DNA of 64,000 nt from Syncephalis fuscata (GCA_025786725.1 JAHLTZ010000012.1:124001-188000), one strand, 5' to 3'. Shown: positions 22,440-36,022, counted from the first letter of the stretch. Numbers and translations are program-made. The notes: generated from the sequence alone by a model not told the origin.

Positions 22440-23280
22440 TATAATTAAATAAATGGCCAATGTAAACAAATGTATTAGTTATTATGTTTTTTAGTTTATA
22501 TACAAAGCTTCAGTTTATTCTTAGATCTATTTCACTGACTAATATATAGCATTATTACGTAAATAATTGGACTGGGTCTGATTTTGCCCACTAATTAACT
22601 AATTGTATAGTAAATAAATACACTGTATTTATCATTAACAGCTAACATATTGCAGCTATTATAGATGTTTACAGTTAGCTATAAATGCAACATGCTAGAT
22701 TGCAAACTATAGCAAACATCAAGGCTACACTTATACAATAGTGTTGGGTATCAGAGTGCAAATGTTAAAATATAACTGTTATTAACAACAAATTGTTTAT
22801 TTTGAATACCAAATGATAGCTTTTAAAGATAGCTTTAGTATTTAAGGCTGTGTTGATATACTGCCATTGCTTACAGACTGACGAAATATGCATGCAGTTT
22901 AGTACAATTGCCAATTTTATACCCAGTCTTTTTCTAGCATAAATTGCACATTTTGATAACAGTAATATGCGCGCTAGGAACAAATTATAATAACTAATAA
23001 AAGAACAAAAATCAAATTGAATATAGTATTATTCCTATTTACAGCTTATTTATTTGGTTCAACTAATGTTTTGGGTACCATATATTTATTAGTTTCTGCT
23101 AGCGTATATAATACTTTTGGTTTGTTCAGCGACTTTTTAGTTAGTTACTACATGCAAAAATGTATCAATTAGAACAAAGCAATTACAGACGTATTTGCTA
23201 AATTGTAACATCTATTACAGCTATTTAATAAATGTGGTCGTAATCAACATGTAGTAGAATAGCAATAATATAGATATATA
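22440..23280 (+). repeat. AT-rich dispersed repeat A, copy 2
   Basis: Same sequence and orientation as 300-1130, lying between the end of the cysteine-rich gene and SEC13. A 72-codon minus-strand frame inside is not credible. The bases 23,290-23,390 that follow resemble 3474-3590, and the rest up to 23,586 is the SEC13 upstream region. Confidence 0.85.
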
Positions 23281-23586
23281 CGGAGTAAGTATTTTGTGTT
23301 AATGACAATAATTATATGTGCAAGGATGGCTAAAGAAAGTAACACTATTGATGACGCTGAATTATCTGTAATCGGTTTTCAACTTTTTATCACAAATTCT
23401 CGAATGGCTGAATAGGTGGGATATTTTATTCGCTGATGCCATTTCAGATGATGTGTTGGTCAAATTGGATTGGATTGACGTTTGTTCACCGCCCATTTAA
23501 GATTGCCTTCTCTCTATAAGTTCTGTTAGCTGAACCATCACTTATTAAACACTACTCAACCACACGCATCTTTCTTTGTATTCAAA

Positions 23587-24934
23587 ATGGTACGTGTATC
23601 ATATCTGGAATGAACTGGAATGAACAAGAGCACATACTAATGGTGATAAAACTCATATAGGTAGCCCCTGCAATTTCATTCGATACGCAACACGAGGATA
23701 TGATCGTAAGTACCACTCCACTACTATTGAACGTATCTTGTTTTATTATACGCCGATAGAGTGTGTAGTATTTATTAGTATACTCATCTGTAGCAATTAT
23801 ATAGCATGATGCCCAGGTTGACTATTACGGAAAGCGTCTAGCCACTTGTTCGTCCGATCGATCAATCAGAATATTCGACGTGAATGCCGAAGGCACTCAT
23901 CGCTTAATAGACGTACTTAAAGGGTAAGTAGCTGTGCGTTGCTTCAACATGTAGCATTTATGCCTTAAATCCATGTAGACACGAAGGTCCTGTCTGGCAA
24001 GTAAGCTGGGGTCATCCAAAATTTGGCACTATTCTTGCCTCAAGCTCATACGATGGCCGAGTCATTATTTGGAAAGAATCGGATGGCACATGGAGCAAAA
24101 TCAAGGAACATGCCTTCCATACAGCATCGGGTAAGTGGTACAATTAAAGGCAAAAAGTCTAGCTCATTTAATCTATTATAGTTAATTCGGTCAGTTGGGC
24201 ACCACATGAACTGGGTCCAATTCTTGCGTGTGCATCTTCCGATGGTCGCGTTTCAGTTCTTTCATTCAAAGGTGTGTCAAGCTGTCATTGTTATAAAAAT
24301 AATTGTTTTATTTACATGTCTATAGATGATGGCTCATGGGATACAATTAGTTTTGATGCACATGCTATCGGCTGTAATGCAGTTAGTTGGTCGTCGGCCG
24401 TTACGCCAGGTGCACTTGTCGCAGCAGCAGGCACAACACCCGATGCCAGCTTTGTAAAACGTCTGGCCACTGCTGGATGCGACAATCTTGTTAAATTGTG
24501 GAAATTCAAGTAAGTTGTGATCTTAGCAGCCAATTAAAATAAAAGTCAGGATAATAATAATGATTTATCAATTTAGTGAATCGTTGAAAGCATGGGAACA
24601 CGAAGAGACACTCGATGGCCATCAAGACTGGGTACGCGATGTGGCATTTGCACCAAGCATTGGCCTACCCAAAACGTATTTGGCCAGTTGTTCGCAGGAT
24701 AAATCAGTGATTGTTTGGACAAAAGAAACACCAGGCACGGTTTGGCAAAAGACATCGCTACGCGCTGAGCGTTTCCCCGATGTTGTCTGGCGTGTGTCGT
24801 GGTCCTTAAGCGGCAACGTATTGGCTGTCTCATCAGGCGATAACAAGATTACATTGTGGAAGGAGAGTCTTAAGGGAGAATGGGAAACAATTAGCGAGCT
24901 AGAGGAAGAGAACATGTACGCTGGCAATCTGTAG
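23587..24934 (+). CDS. SEC13: SEC13, WD40 protein of COPII coat and nuclear pore
   Basis: Seven exons: 23,587-23,589, 23,661-23,705, 23,805-23,923, 23,979-24,130, 24,182-24,271, 24,326-24,509 and 24,577-24,934. They total 951 nt and 316 residues, the usual SEC13 length, with no frameshift. The first coding exon is just the ATG. WD40 signatures run along the protein: [74 protein letters not shown] and [23 protein letters not shown]13 pairs with SEC31 in COPII and with NUP145C/NUP84 in the pore Y-complex. It is convergent with ARL2 (135-bp gap). All introns are short GTAAGT/GTGTGT...TAG. Confidence 0.96.
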
Positions 24935-25069
24935 ACGCCGATTATTCGAGTACTTTTATATGTTGCTCATTATTAAATGTCTACTTTTAAATGAATTGGT
25001 TTATGACAAAGTAATAGTTTAATAGCTTATGTAATTGAATTAACAATTGACGGTGTTTGTTATCACCAT

Positions 25070-25917
25070 TTAATTTAATAAATAAAGTCGACTGGCAATA
25101 TCTTCAACAAGCCAGTCAAGACCGTCAAGCAAATGCTCACCAGTCTTTGCGCTGCATGGCTCAATGTGCCAACGATGCGTCTCAATAGCGTCAAGGCCAA
25201 GTACATCGCGTATTTCACCAACGGCCATAGCACCAGATAGATCCTGTTTATTAGCCAGTACTAGAAGAGAAGCACCGGCCAATCGCTACAATATACAGTT
25301 GCCATATATTAATAAATATCTACTAATTCAAAGTAATAATAAAACGCTATTTTATCCATTTCTACTTACCTCTTCCAGTAGTAGCCCGTCTAATTCTCGT
25401 TTACAATCAGCAATACGTGCACGATCAGCTGCATCCACGACCCATACAAGTCCATCAGTTCGTTCAAAGTAGTTACGCCAATACGAACGTAGCGATGTTT
25501 GACCACCTACATCCCAAACGTTTAACTTGTAGCTATATTACATTGTATTAATTGCATTAGATCAATTACTCTATATTGTATTTTATCATTTATTATATTT
25601 CCTTTTCCTTTCCTTTCTTTATTATATTTTATTATATTGTAATATTCATAGTGTTTTATTCATATTTTGCATCTCTATTTACCTTTGATGTTCAAATGTT
25701 TTAATATTAAATCCAAGTGTTGGTGATATATCATCTATTGGATCGCCATTAATACGCTTCAGTAGTGTCGTTTTGCCGGCGTTATCTAATCCACTAAATA
25801 AAGTAGATGCTCAAGATTAGCCGGAACAAAAGTAGAAAGTACTAGATGCTTACAGCATAAGCAGCCGCATTTCTTTTCCTTCTGCTGATGCTTCTTTAGA
25901 ATAGTTAATAAACCCAT
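25070..25917 (-). CDS. ARL2: ARL2-type small GTPase (ADP-ribosylation factor-like 2)
   Basis: Four exons: 25,854-25,917, 25,683-25,793, 25,370-25,532 and 25,070-25,285. Exon 1 lacks one base near 25,873 (AAGAAATG where a GAA codon is expected). With it the product is 184 residues, the normal ARL2 length. The P-loop GLDNAGKTT is at 23-31, switch II has WDVGGQ, and NKQD gives guanine specificity. The N-terminal MGLLTILKK and [11 protein letters not shown] are characteristic of ARL2. ARL2 works with tubulin cofactor D in tubulin folding and microtubule assembly. It is transcribed divergently from EF2. The missing base in a probably essential gene suggests a sequence error. Confidence 0.93.
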
Positions 25918-26266
25918 ATTCGTAATCTGTTTGTTCCGCTACAAATACTGTGTGCTTTGTTTTACAAAACAACAACTCGCTGAATAGAATAAAGATAATG
26001 AAGCGTTATAAACGGCCAATAGACCACTAGATTAGTAGCACGCCTATCTAAGTAGTAACTTGAGCCGATTCGTTTTGACATAGTTGACTTAGAACGGTGA
26101 AAGTTTCATTCTGACTAATTACTAATACAAGCTTCCTAGTTCGGCCTGCTGTCCATTTGTTCCCCCCCTCTTCCTCGCACGTTCAGCCACTTTACGCTGT
26201 GTATTTTAGGAGAGAGAGCAACGAAAACCACATATCCATCTATTCAGATTATAACAATTTGTCAAA
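25918..26266. promoter_or_regulatory. Divergent intergenic region between ARL2 and EF2
   Basis: 349 bp separate the two start codons, so both promoters must lie here. Pyrimidine-rich and purine-rich tracts occur just upstream of EF2 (CCCCCCCTCTTCC near 26,163; GGAGAGAGAG near 26,209). No TATA box is clear-cut. Confidence 0.6.
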
Positions 26267-28996
26267 ATGGTTAACTTTACTATTGGTAAGTAACATGTTA
26301 ATAGATAGATAGAGAGAACAATAGATGGATGGATGGATGGATGGGCAAATAAGCCATTGTTGGATTAAGGAAACAGCGGCTATATAGAAAGTGACATTTA
26401 AGACATGTCGAACATAGATTGCCATTTGGCAATTTAAATACTGAAATGTAAATAAATAATGTATAATATACTAATATGTAATTATAGATCAAATCCGTGA
26501 GCTCATGGACAAGGTTACGAATGTTCGTAACATGTCTGTTATTGCTCATGTCGACCACGGTAAATCTACTTTGACCGATTCCCTCGTCTCAAAGGCTGGT
26601 ATTATCTCGTCGGCTAAGGCTGGTGAAGCTCGTTTCACCGACACCCGTCAAGATGAACAAGACCGTTGTATTACGATCAAGTCAACGGCCATTTCTATGT
26701 TTTTTGAAATGCCAAAGGAAGATCTACCCGATGTGAAGCAGAAGACTGACGGTGCCGGTTTCTTGATCAATTTGATCGATTCACCAGGACACGTCGATTT
26801 CTCGTCTGAAGTCACTGCTGCCCTTCGTGTTACCGACGGTGCTCTTGTCGTCGTTGACTGTGTCTCCGGTGTATCCGTACAAACCGAGACTGTGTTGCGT
26901 CAAGCACTTACTGAGCGTATTAAGCCGGTCCTTATTATCAACAAGGTTGATCGTGCTTTGCTTGAACTGCAAACCACCAAGGAAGAAATGTACCAATCGT
27001 TCCAGCGTAACATTGAGAACGTTAACGTCATCATCTCCACCTATCTTGACGTAACCATGGGCGATCTTCAAGTCTACCCAAAGAACGGTACCGTTGCTTT
27101 CGGTTCCGGTCTTCACGGATGGGGATTCACCCTTCGTCAATTCTCCAAGCGTTACGCCGCCAAGTTCGGTGTTGACGAAAGCAAGATGATGGATCGTCTC
27201 TGGGGCGACAACTTCTTCAACCCAAAGACTCGCAAGTGGTCCACCAAGAGCACTGATGCCGAGGGTAACCAGCTCGAACGTGCTTTCTGTATGTTCGTTT
27301 TGGACCAATCTTCAAGCTGTTCGATGCTTGCATGAACGGCAAGAAGGATGTTGCTTTGAACATGGTCGGCAAGCTTGATATTGCTCTTAACTCCGAGGAG
27401 CGCGACCTTGATGGCAAGGCCCTTCTTAAGATTATTATGCGCAAGTTCTTGCCAGCTGCCGATGCTCTACTTGAAATGATTGTTATCCACTTGCCATCTC
27501 CAGTCACTGCCCAGAAATACCGTGCCGAGACTTTGTACGAAGGTCCACTTGACGATGAGTGCGCCATGGGTATCAAGAACTGTGATCCAAAGGCCCCACT
27601 TATGTTGTACGTATCCAAGATGGTGCCAACATCCGATAAGGGTCGTTTCTACGCCTTCGGTCGTGTCTTCTCCGGTACTGTCCGCTCCGGCTTGAAGGTC
27701 CGTATCCAAGGTCCAAACTACACTCCAGGCAAGAAGGAAGACTTGTTTGTTAAGTCTATCCAGCGTACCATTCTTATGATGGGTCGTTACGTCGAATCCA
27801 TTGAAGACTGTCCAGCTGGTAACATTCTTGGTTTGGTTGGTGTTGACCAGTTCTTGCTCAAGTCTGGTACCATTACCACCTCTGAGACTGCCCACAACAT
27901 GAAGGTCATGAAGTTCTCCGTGTCCCCTGTCGTGCAGGTTGCCGTTGAAGTTAAGAATGCCAATGACTTGCCCAAGTTGGTTGAAGGTCTTAAGCGTCTT
28001 TCCAAGTCCGATCCTTGTGTACTCTGCTTCACCAACGAATCTGGTGAGCACATTGTTGCCGGTGCTGGTGAATTGCATCTTGAAATTTGCCTTAAGGATC
28101 TTGAGGAAGACCACGCCCAGGTTCCATTGAAGAAGACCGATCCAGTCGTCGGTTATCGTGAAACCATCCAGACCGAATCAAGCATGACCTGCTTGTCCAA
28201 GTCGCCAAACAAGCACAACCGTATCTTCATGAAGGCTAAGCCACTTGGTGATGAACTTACCAAGGATATTGAGGATGGCAAGGTCACTTCTCGTGACGAT
28301 CCAAAGGAGCGTGCCCGTTACTTGGCTGAAACTTACGAATGGGATCCAACTGACGCCCGTAAGATCTGGTGCTTCGGTCCAGACACCACTGGTCCCAACG
28401 TGTTGGTCGACTCCACCAAGGCTGTCCAATATCTTAATGAAATCAAGGACTCTTGCGTTGCTGCCCTTCAATGGGCTGCCCGTGAAGGTGTCTGCTGTGA
28501 AGAGCCAATGCGTGGCTGCCGTTTCAACATCCTTGATGTCACCCTTCACGCTGATGCTATTCATCGTGGTGCCGGTCAAATCATGCCTACCTGCCGTCGT
28601 GTAATCTACGCCTCTTGCCTTACTGCTCAGCCATCTCTACAAGAGCCAATCTACCTTGTAGAAATCCAGTGTCCAGAAAACGTTATGGGCGGTATCTACA
28701 GCGTACTCAATCGTCGTCGTGGTCACGTCTTCTCTGAAGAACAGCGTCCAGGTACTCCATTGTACAACGTCAAGGCTTACTTGCCAGTCAATGAGTCTTT
28801 CGGTTTCACTGCTGATTTGCGCTCTCAAACTGGTGGCCAGGCCTTCCCTCAATGCGTATTCGATCACTGGAAGGAAATGGCCGGTGATGTTGCTGACGAG
28901 AACGGCAAGCTCTTCCAGATTGTTTCTGGTGTACGTAAGCGCAAGGGTCTCGAGCCATCCATCCCACCTCTTGACCGTTTCTACGACAAGTTGTAG
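26267..28996 (+). CDS. EF2: Translation elongation factor 2 (EF2)
   Basis: Two exons: 26,267-26,285 (MVNFTI) and 26,488-28,996. One base is missing at about 27,305 (GACCAATC, where Asp-Pro-Ile needs one more C). Counting it gives 842 residues, exactly the common fungal length. The G domain has AHVDHGKST (26-34), DSPGH and NKVD. Near residue 699 DAIHRGAGQ carries the histidine that becomes diphthamide, the target of ADP-ribosylating toxins. The C terminus ends RFYDKL. EF2 drives GTP-dependent ribosomal translocation. Codon use is visibly more GC-rich and biased (GGT, AAG, ATC) than in neighbouring genes, as expected for high expression. The frameshift is most likely an assembly error. Confidence 0.96.
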
Positions 28997-29262
28997 ACAA
29001 CCTGTCAAATGTCAACACTATTTGATGGATAGCATGCTTGCGCCTATGTTTGTTATTGGATGTTGCTTGTTTGCATTCTTGTTTTTGCGTACCAATATTG
29101 GTGGCTGCATGTTTTTATAAACAATTGCGCATTTGTGCATTCCAATGATATTAGGCCAATTTTTAGTTATTTAGTGTTTAATGCTTGTTATTAATGCTTT
29201 AATAGTTATTTTAATGTTTTAAACACTTAATGATTAGTGATGTTTTATTAATGATGATTTAG
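28997..29262 (+). other. EF2 3' flank
   Basis: AT-rich and without a gene. It contains the EF2 3' untranslated region and several TTAAT-rich runs before repeat A begins. Confidence 0.6.
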
Positions 29263-30030
29263 CAAATACACCTGTAATTGATTTGTTCTAATTGATACAT
29301 TTTTGCATGTAGTAACTAACTAAAAGTCGCTGAACAAACCAAAAGTATTATATACGCTAGCAGAAACTAATAAATATATGGTAAGCAAAACATTGGTTGA
29401 ACCAAATAGATAAGCTGTAAATAGGAATAATACTATATTCAATTTGATTTTTGTTCTTTTATTAGTTATTATAATTTGTTCCTAGCGCGCATATTACTGT
29501 TATCAAAATGTGCAATTTATGCTAGAAAAAGACTGGGTATAAAATTGGCAATTGTACTAAACTGCATGCATATTTAGTCAGTGTAAGCAATGGCAGTATA
29601 TCAACACAGCCTTAAATACTAAAGCTATCTTTAAAAGCTATCATTTGGTATTCAAAATAAACAATTTGTTGTTAATAACAGTTATATTTTAACATTTGCG
29701 CTCTGATACCCAACACTATTGTATAAGTGTAGCCTTGATGTTTGCTATAGTTTGCAATCTAGCATGTTGCATTTATAGCTAACTGTAAACATCTATAATA
29801 GCTGCAATATTTAGCTGTTAATGATAAATACAGTGTATTTATTTACTATACAATTAGTTAATTAGTGGGCAAAATCAGACCCAGTCCAATTATTTACGTA
29901 ATAATGCTATATATTAGTCAGTGAAATAGATCTAAGAATAAACTGAAGCTTTGTATATAAATAAATAAAAACATAGTAACCAATACATTTGTTTAACTAT
30001 TTAACTAATTATATGAAGCCGTGATTAGAT
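29263..30030 (-). repeat. AT-rich dispersed repeat A, copy 3
   Basis: Reverse complement of 300-1130, starting immediately downstream of EF2. No coding content. Confidence 0.85.
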
Positions 30031-30044
30031 TGCAGCTTTAGTTT

Positions 30045-30434
30045 GGTTTTTAATATTTTTCGTCCCCTTCGCAAACCGGGGAGGGCAGCAGTCAGGGAAT
30101 GCAGCACCTTTTATACCAGGCACAACTCTGCATTTGACACCTTCCGCGAATTCGTAGGCAGCGCAGTTAATAACACCATGTTTATCGCGTCTAATACACG
30201 TGTCTTCGCAAACCAGGCGAGGGCAGCAATCAGGATATGCAGCACGGATTTACTAGGTACAACTTTGCATTTTTGATCTTTTGGAATTTGGAAGACAGGA
30301 CAGCCAAGAATACCGCCATTATCGGTGTGTTTAATGCATTGATTGCCCTTGGGAGCATAACTAGTTTCCGCCATAGTTGTGCTAACTGCGAAGAGCACGG
30401 CCAAAGCAGAAGCGGTAGCAATAGAGAACTTCAT
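30045..30434 (-). pseudogene. Two-repeat SVWC-like secreted protein, frameshifted (right arm copy)
   Basis: It starts at ATG 30,434 with the same signal peptide and first repeat as the left-arm gene (GGILGCPVFQIPKDQKCKVV). A base is missing in the codon after KS (AAATCCGTGCTG versus AAATCCGATGCTG), which throws the rest out of frame. In the corrected frame a second, diverged repeat follows (CIRRDKHGVINCAAYEF ... KCRVVPGIKGAAFPDCCP). A further frame disturbance occurs at the CCTCCCCGG near 30,070. Given how common single-base slips are here, the first may be artefactual. The end of the gene is uncertain. Confidence 0.75.
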
Positions 30435-31817
30435 GGTGATGATGCTAATTTGGTAGTAGAAGCTATTAAAAGCAAATAGAAGAATATGTATTGGAGTATA
30501 GAAAAGTAGGATGTAGAAAGTGGGGAATAAAGCTGTTGTTGTACTGAAGTTGGATTTACGCTTCAACATCGCGCTATTTAAATTAGTTTGCAATCCTTTA
30601 ACCGAGCAGTCGAGATCTATCTATAGAAGCATGATGCAAATATGCTAACACCAATGAAAATACATGCATGTGCTATTTTCAAACAACACATAATAACAGA
30701 GCAGTGGTTCGTCTGTAACATTTAGGCCATTTGTCCAATTAAAATCTGTCTAGAATATCAATTTACAAAACATCATCTATCTACTCATGTAAATTATTAT
30801 GGATAAATTGGGATGATATTCAAAGGCCTTGCAAAAAAAGGTTGGTCTTGAACTATACAGAAATGGGGCGCACAGCGTTTAGCATATAACCAATAGTACT
30901 TGTTGTTCTAAGAAATAGAAAGGACATAGCAAATGACACAGTGTCTCGTCTGCAGTAAAATGTCATCAAAATAAAATGTATCCAATCAATAGATATCGTT
31001 GCTCGTGTAAATAATGTAGTGTGTTTTAAAATGATGCAGTAGCTCAACTAGTCTATTGCACATCAACTACCAATTATTATTTATTATATGACCGCTATAA
31101 ATTTAGCTTTTTACTTATTATTAACATAGAAATATTCTTACATAATAGTATACACACGAATGTAACAGTTTATTTTAAAATTTAATACCAAGTATTATAA
31201 ACACTGATACTTTATTAAAATTGTCATTTAATAACTGTTAATTTCAAACTATAATATTTGCGTAAAAAAATAAAATGGCCAAGGTACAAGTTGCTTGACG
31301 CATATGTGTGAGATAGCACCAAATGTATTTGATTGGTATATTGCTGTATATCCTTAACAAGTTTACACCATTTCCACTTCAATGAAATTTAATTAAGTAC
31401 CGATCAATATGTAACCATACTGGTTTGATCCTGGCCCTGCATTTACTTTCTAATTCTATTGAATTCATGATAGAATGAGGAAGTTAACGGATATTACCTT
31501 TGCCCTTTATAGGTTTTGTATCCAATACAACTGAGTAGAAATTAACATGAATAGCCACTTTATATGTTAATAGCACGTAATGTTATTTTCTGTAAATAAA
31601 TACTAATTGTGTGTTTGATAGTTATCGCTTAGCTGGATTATTTTAATTACCAAAAGAGAGACTGCTGTTTATTCATTCACTCAAGCATCTAGTTAGCTGT
31701 ACCACTTATTGCCAAGTACATCAAGCTGCATCAAGCATTTTAACGAAACATTAGCACACAAATAAAGCAACTTCACAAGGGTACTCCATTTATTAAACGA
31801 ATAAACAAGTCGACAGC
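30435..31817. other. Spacer between cysteine-rich copy and ADE4 fragment (right arm)
   Basis: No gene is seen. It matches, inverted, 4387-5788, with moderate divergence in the middle. Confidence 0.6.
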
Positions 31818-32532
31818 TTATTTGCCAAAATTATTGTGCAGTCCAATGGTCTCTGGCGCATCGGCATCACGTTTCGTCTTCTCTTCGTCATTGCGTGTGC
31901 TATCGAGCATACGCAAATATTCTGTCGATACATCACCTGTAACGTACTTTCCATCAAATACTGATGTGTCAAAATGCTCCAGTGCTGGATTAAACTTATT
32001 ACAGGCCGATATGAGGTCTGGCAAGGCCTGGAAGATAACATAGTCGGCACCGATGGCTTCAGCGATTTGAGCATCATTCCGATTGTAGGCAACAAGCTCA
32101 GTGGTGTCGGCATATCAATACCGTATACATTGGCATGTCTGTAGACACATCAACAGTAATTAATTGGCTAGTTAATCAATCGATCGATTCGTATTGTATT
32201 TACTCACCTAATGGCTGGTGCAGCCGATGCAAAGTACACTTTCTTTGCTCCAACATCGCGTGCCATTTGAACAATTTCGCTTGATGTTGTGCCTCGTACA
32301 ATGAGTCATCTACAAGCAAAACATTTTTGCCAGCAAATTCCAAAGCCATTGCATTTAATTTACGGTGTACATTTTTGCGACGCATTGTTTGTCCAGGCAT
32401 AATAAATGTACGTCCTATATAGCGATTCTTGATAAATCCTTCACGATATGGCAGACCTAGTTTATGAGATAGTTGTAGCGCCGGCACAAGTTTCTTATGA
32501 TGTACTACAATAACTACATCGATGTCGTGTTG
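31818..32532 (-). pseudogene. ADE4 3'-fragment pseudogene (right arm)
   Basis: Same truncated segment as 3672-4386, in opposite orientation. It keeps the PRTase region, the last intron and the C terminus ([11 protein letters not shown]). It has its own lesions: a base missing after GTAGATGACTC ([11 protein letters not shown] instead of [11 protein letters not shown]), and an altered segment at the start of the last exon (CAGTGGTGTCGG versus CATGTGGAGTCGG). It shares the scrambled truncation point near 32,530 with the left copy, so both derive from one truncation event. Confidence 0.9.
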
Positions 32533-33319
32533 GCTATGTTGCAACAAAATCAATCCTTAAAAGGGCTCAGAAGCAATAAATTCAAGTTTATTGGCCAGAA
32601 TCCGTGTACATTTCAAAATCTTGACAAAACGTTGAAAATCAGATCACAGATCATTCAGCATCATTGGTATATATTTTCTTTAGCCATTCTTGCACATATA
32701 GCTATTGAGTCATTAACACAAAAGACGGTTATTTCATATAGACTACGTGTATTTTAACTAACATATTGCATTTGCATAGATAGAACATATTAAGAAATAA
32801 TGGACATAGTTTATTTGCAAAATATCGCACTAGTATTAGGCAAGTTGCAGTGTTTATTCAATTAATATTAATGACTTATTGTATATACTGTTACGTTTTT
32901 AATTAAAAATTGCAACTAAATGAAGCCATTATTTTATAACAAACATAGCTAATAGTAAAGCCCAAATGCCTTGTACTATTTCATTATTAACGCAGCATAT
33001 TAGTCCATATAGCTACTGTATGTTTACAACTAGCAAATACTTAGTGGTCGTATTTGTGTGCTAATTTACGTGTAATCTTAACAGATTTGTTTAGCCGTTT
33101 AGTTTATTTCTTGGGCACGCTGTTATAAAAACATGACCATAACAGCAGGCAATAACAATAAAACCATTACAAATGTAATATTTTTATTTCTGATAGCTAT
33201 AGCTGCTGCAAAAATATATTATTTTTATTAACAATAGCTTAAAATGCTGATAAAACTTCAGACTAAAAATTTAAACGTGCAGTTATTGCACCAATAATAT
33301 GACAGAATGCAACAGTATC
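32533..33319. other. Non-coding stretch, right arm
   Basis: Counterpart of 2885-3671, with no supported gene. Confidence 0.6.
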
Positions 33320-34303
33320 AAAAAGCGATTTTGGTGTAATTAGGTGGTAAAAGACACTAAAATGCGAACTAAGAAGCAATAATACTTATTTATTTAACAA
33401 TAAACTAACAGTATTATGTATAACTTTACGTAAAATAAAGCAGACTGCATGGTATTTTGCACAAGTATGCATATGGCATATAGATAGCTACCAGTAAAGT
33501 ATACCGCAGCTGTATTGCGTAATAGTATAATGACTGTGGTAATACGCTAATAAATGTACAAAAATAGCAGTTTTTTACCATTTATAGCATATAGACATAA
33601 AATGCAGCAAAACGATTGCCGGATCCAAGTTCTCCATGCTTGGCTGTAAAGAATGGTATAAAATATAGAGCAATTATTTTTGCAAAAATAATTAGTCAAA
33701 ATGCAATTACGTAAATATTTGTTAACAAAAAGGCGGTTAAAATTCATGATTTAAAAGTCAATACTAAAAATAGAATTTGATTTAAGATAAATAAGAGATT
33801 CTATAAACATTAAAGTATAATAGCAAGCTAGTATGCGTAAATACCGATGCACAGCGGTAGCTTATTTCATTGATATACATATAACCTAGATCCTCGTTAA
33901 CAAAAATTTACGTAATTGCATTTTTAACTAATTATTTTTGCAAAAATAATTGCTCTATATTTTATACCATTCTTTACAGCCAAGCATGGAGAACTTGGAT
34001 CCGGCAATCGTTTTGCTGCATTTTATGTCTATATGCTATAAATGGTAAAAAACTGCTATTTTTGTACATTTATTAGCGTATTACCACAGTCATTATACTA
34101 TTACGCAATACAGCTGCGGTATACTTTACTGGTAGCTATCTATATGCCATATGCATACTTGTGCAAAATACCATGCAGTCTGCTTTATTTTACGTAAAGC
34201 TATACATAATACTGTTAGTTTATTGTTAGATAAATAAGTATTATTGCTTCTTAGTTCACATTTTATTGTCTTTTACCACCTAATTACACCAAAATCGCTT
34301 TTA
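33320..34303. repeat. Fold-back element, copy 2
   Basis: Arms 33,320-33,726 and 33,896-34,303 are inverted copies of each other around a 169-bp spacer bounded by GTTAAC. It matches 1904-2884 at the mirrored position, so it was copied with the arm rather than inserted separately. Confidence 0.85.
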
Positions 34304-35129
34304 AAATGGCCATGGTTATTAGAAACAAAGAATGGCAGGTTTTGATCACAGTCATAGTTATTGAAAATAAAAGAATAAGCATTTTATAACACTCATGGAT
34401 ATTTCACATTGATGTCAAAGTGTTTACACGATTATTCTAACTATAAACAAATAAGCAGGCATTTGCATAATGACCATAGTTAATAGCACGTGAGACAAAT
34501 ATGTGTAACAAAATGACTATAGCTGACCATTTTTGTTATACGTAATAACAATGCTGTTACAATTTGATTCTAAAAGCTGGGAGTTAGATGACTAAGTAAT
34601 GCTTTATCTTAAAGCTATTTATTGTTTAGCCTTAAATCTTTGTTAATACTTAACACTTAAAATACAATGTGTTATTTCGTTTAGTTAATATTGCGTTGCT
34701 GCTATATTTTTTGTTATTAATTAGCACAGCCCAATTATAATAAAAAGACTAGCTTGTATAGTATTAAATATAAATACAATCTAACTAAAGACCAGCAATG
34801 CTTTTAATATTGAATAGAACTTAAAAGCTCTTCTTCATACATTACTAAAAAGCAACATCAATTATGTAATTGTTCATATGTTCATATTCAACAAATGTTT
34901 ACTCGCCATATCTTTGTAACAGTTGTTTGATGTTAGGAATTAATGATGAAATTCGATATATGCATTATTCTTGTCTGTTCACGTGTAATTCTAACAGAGC
35001 TGTATAATAACATAGTGTGTTAATAATCACGCTTACAAGATGTTGTTTAGAATATAAGAATAGCAGCAATGTTATTGCTATTCTATACTACATATTGATT
35101 ACGACCACATTTATTAAATAGCTGTAATA
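34304..35129. other. AT-rich non-coding stretch, right arm
   Basis: Inverted counterpart of 1131-1903, with nothing coding. Confidence 0.65.
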
Positions 35130-35900
35130 GATGTTACAATTTAGCAAATACGTCTGTAATTGATTTGTTCTAATTGATACATTTTTGCATGTAGTAACTA
35201 ACTAGAAAGTCGCTGAACAAACCAAAAGTATTATATACGCTAGCAGAAACTAATAAATATATGGTAACCAAAACATTAGTTGAACCAAATAAATAAGCTG
35301 TAAATAGGAATAATACTATATTCAATTTGATTTTTGTTCTTTTATTAGTTATTATAATTTGTTCCTAGCGCGCATATTACTGTTATCAAAATGTGCAATT
35401 TATGCTAGAAAAAGACTGGGTATAAAATTGGCAATTGTACTAAACTGCATGCATATTTCGTCAGTGTAAGCAATGGCAGTATATCAACACAGCCTTAAAT
35501 ACTAAAGCTATCTTTAAAAGCTATCATTTGGTATTCAAAATAAACAATTTGTTGTTAATAACAGTTATATTTTAACATTTGCACTCTGATACCCAACACT
35601 ATTGTATAAGTGTAGCCTTGATGTTTGCTATAGTTTGCAATCTAGCATGTTGCATTTATAGCTAACTGTAAACATCTATAATAGCTGCAATATTTTAGCT
35701 GTTAATGATAAATACAGTGTATTTATTTACTATACAATTAGTTAATTAGTGGGCAAAATCAGACCCAGTCCAATTATTTACGTAATAATGCTATATATTA
35801 GTCAGTGAAATAGATCTAAGAATAAACTGAAGCTTTGTATAAATTAAAAAACATAGAACCAATACATTTTTTTATATTGCTTATTTATTGAATTGTGTAT
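35130..35900 (-). repeat. AT-rich dispersed repeat A, copy 4
   Basis: Reverse complement of 300-1130. It ends the right arm and is followed at 35,940-36,022 by the degraded second repeat of the next cysteine-rich gene. Confidence 0.85.
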
Positions 35901-36022
35901 AACTTGAACGGCAGCCTTAGTTTGGTTTGTTAATACCCTTTATACTAGGTACTCTCTGGATCTTCTACCATACACAGACTGGGAGGCAGGACAGTCAAGG
36001 ATGCCATGTTTAGTTATTTAAT

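Larger units (their letters stand above)
1..23280 (+). repeat. Left arm of a ~7-kb inverted duplication (interrupted by retrotransposons)
   Basis: Read on the plus strand, this segment has the same order of elements as 29,263-36,200 read on the minus strand: AT-rich repeat, fold-back element, ADE4 fragment, cysteine-rich gene, AT-rich repeat. Between 2457 and 4411 matching landmarks add up to exactly 36,204, so no net indel separates the arms there. To the right of the cysteine-rich gene the sum grows by about 16.25 kb. The inserted retrotransposons (about 16.0 kb) plus one extra cysteine-rich repeat account for this. The arms have diverged by scattered substitutions. A short stretch at 23,290-23,390 also resembles 3474-3590, so the inner breakpoint is a composite. 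Confidence 0.9.

Noticed and set aside
26781-27308. Long antisense ORFs over EF2
   Set aside because: They are by-products of the strong codon bias of EF2.
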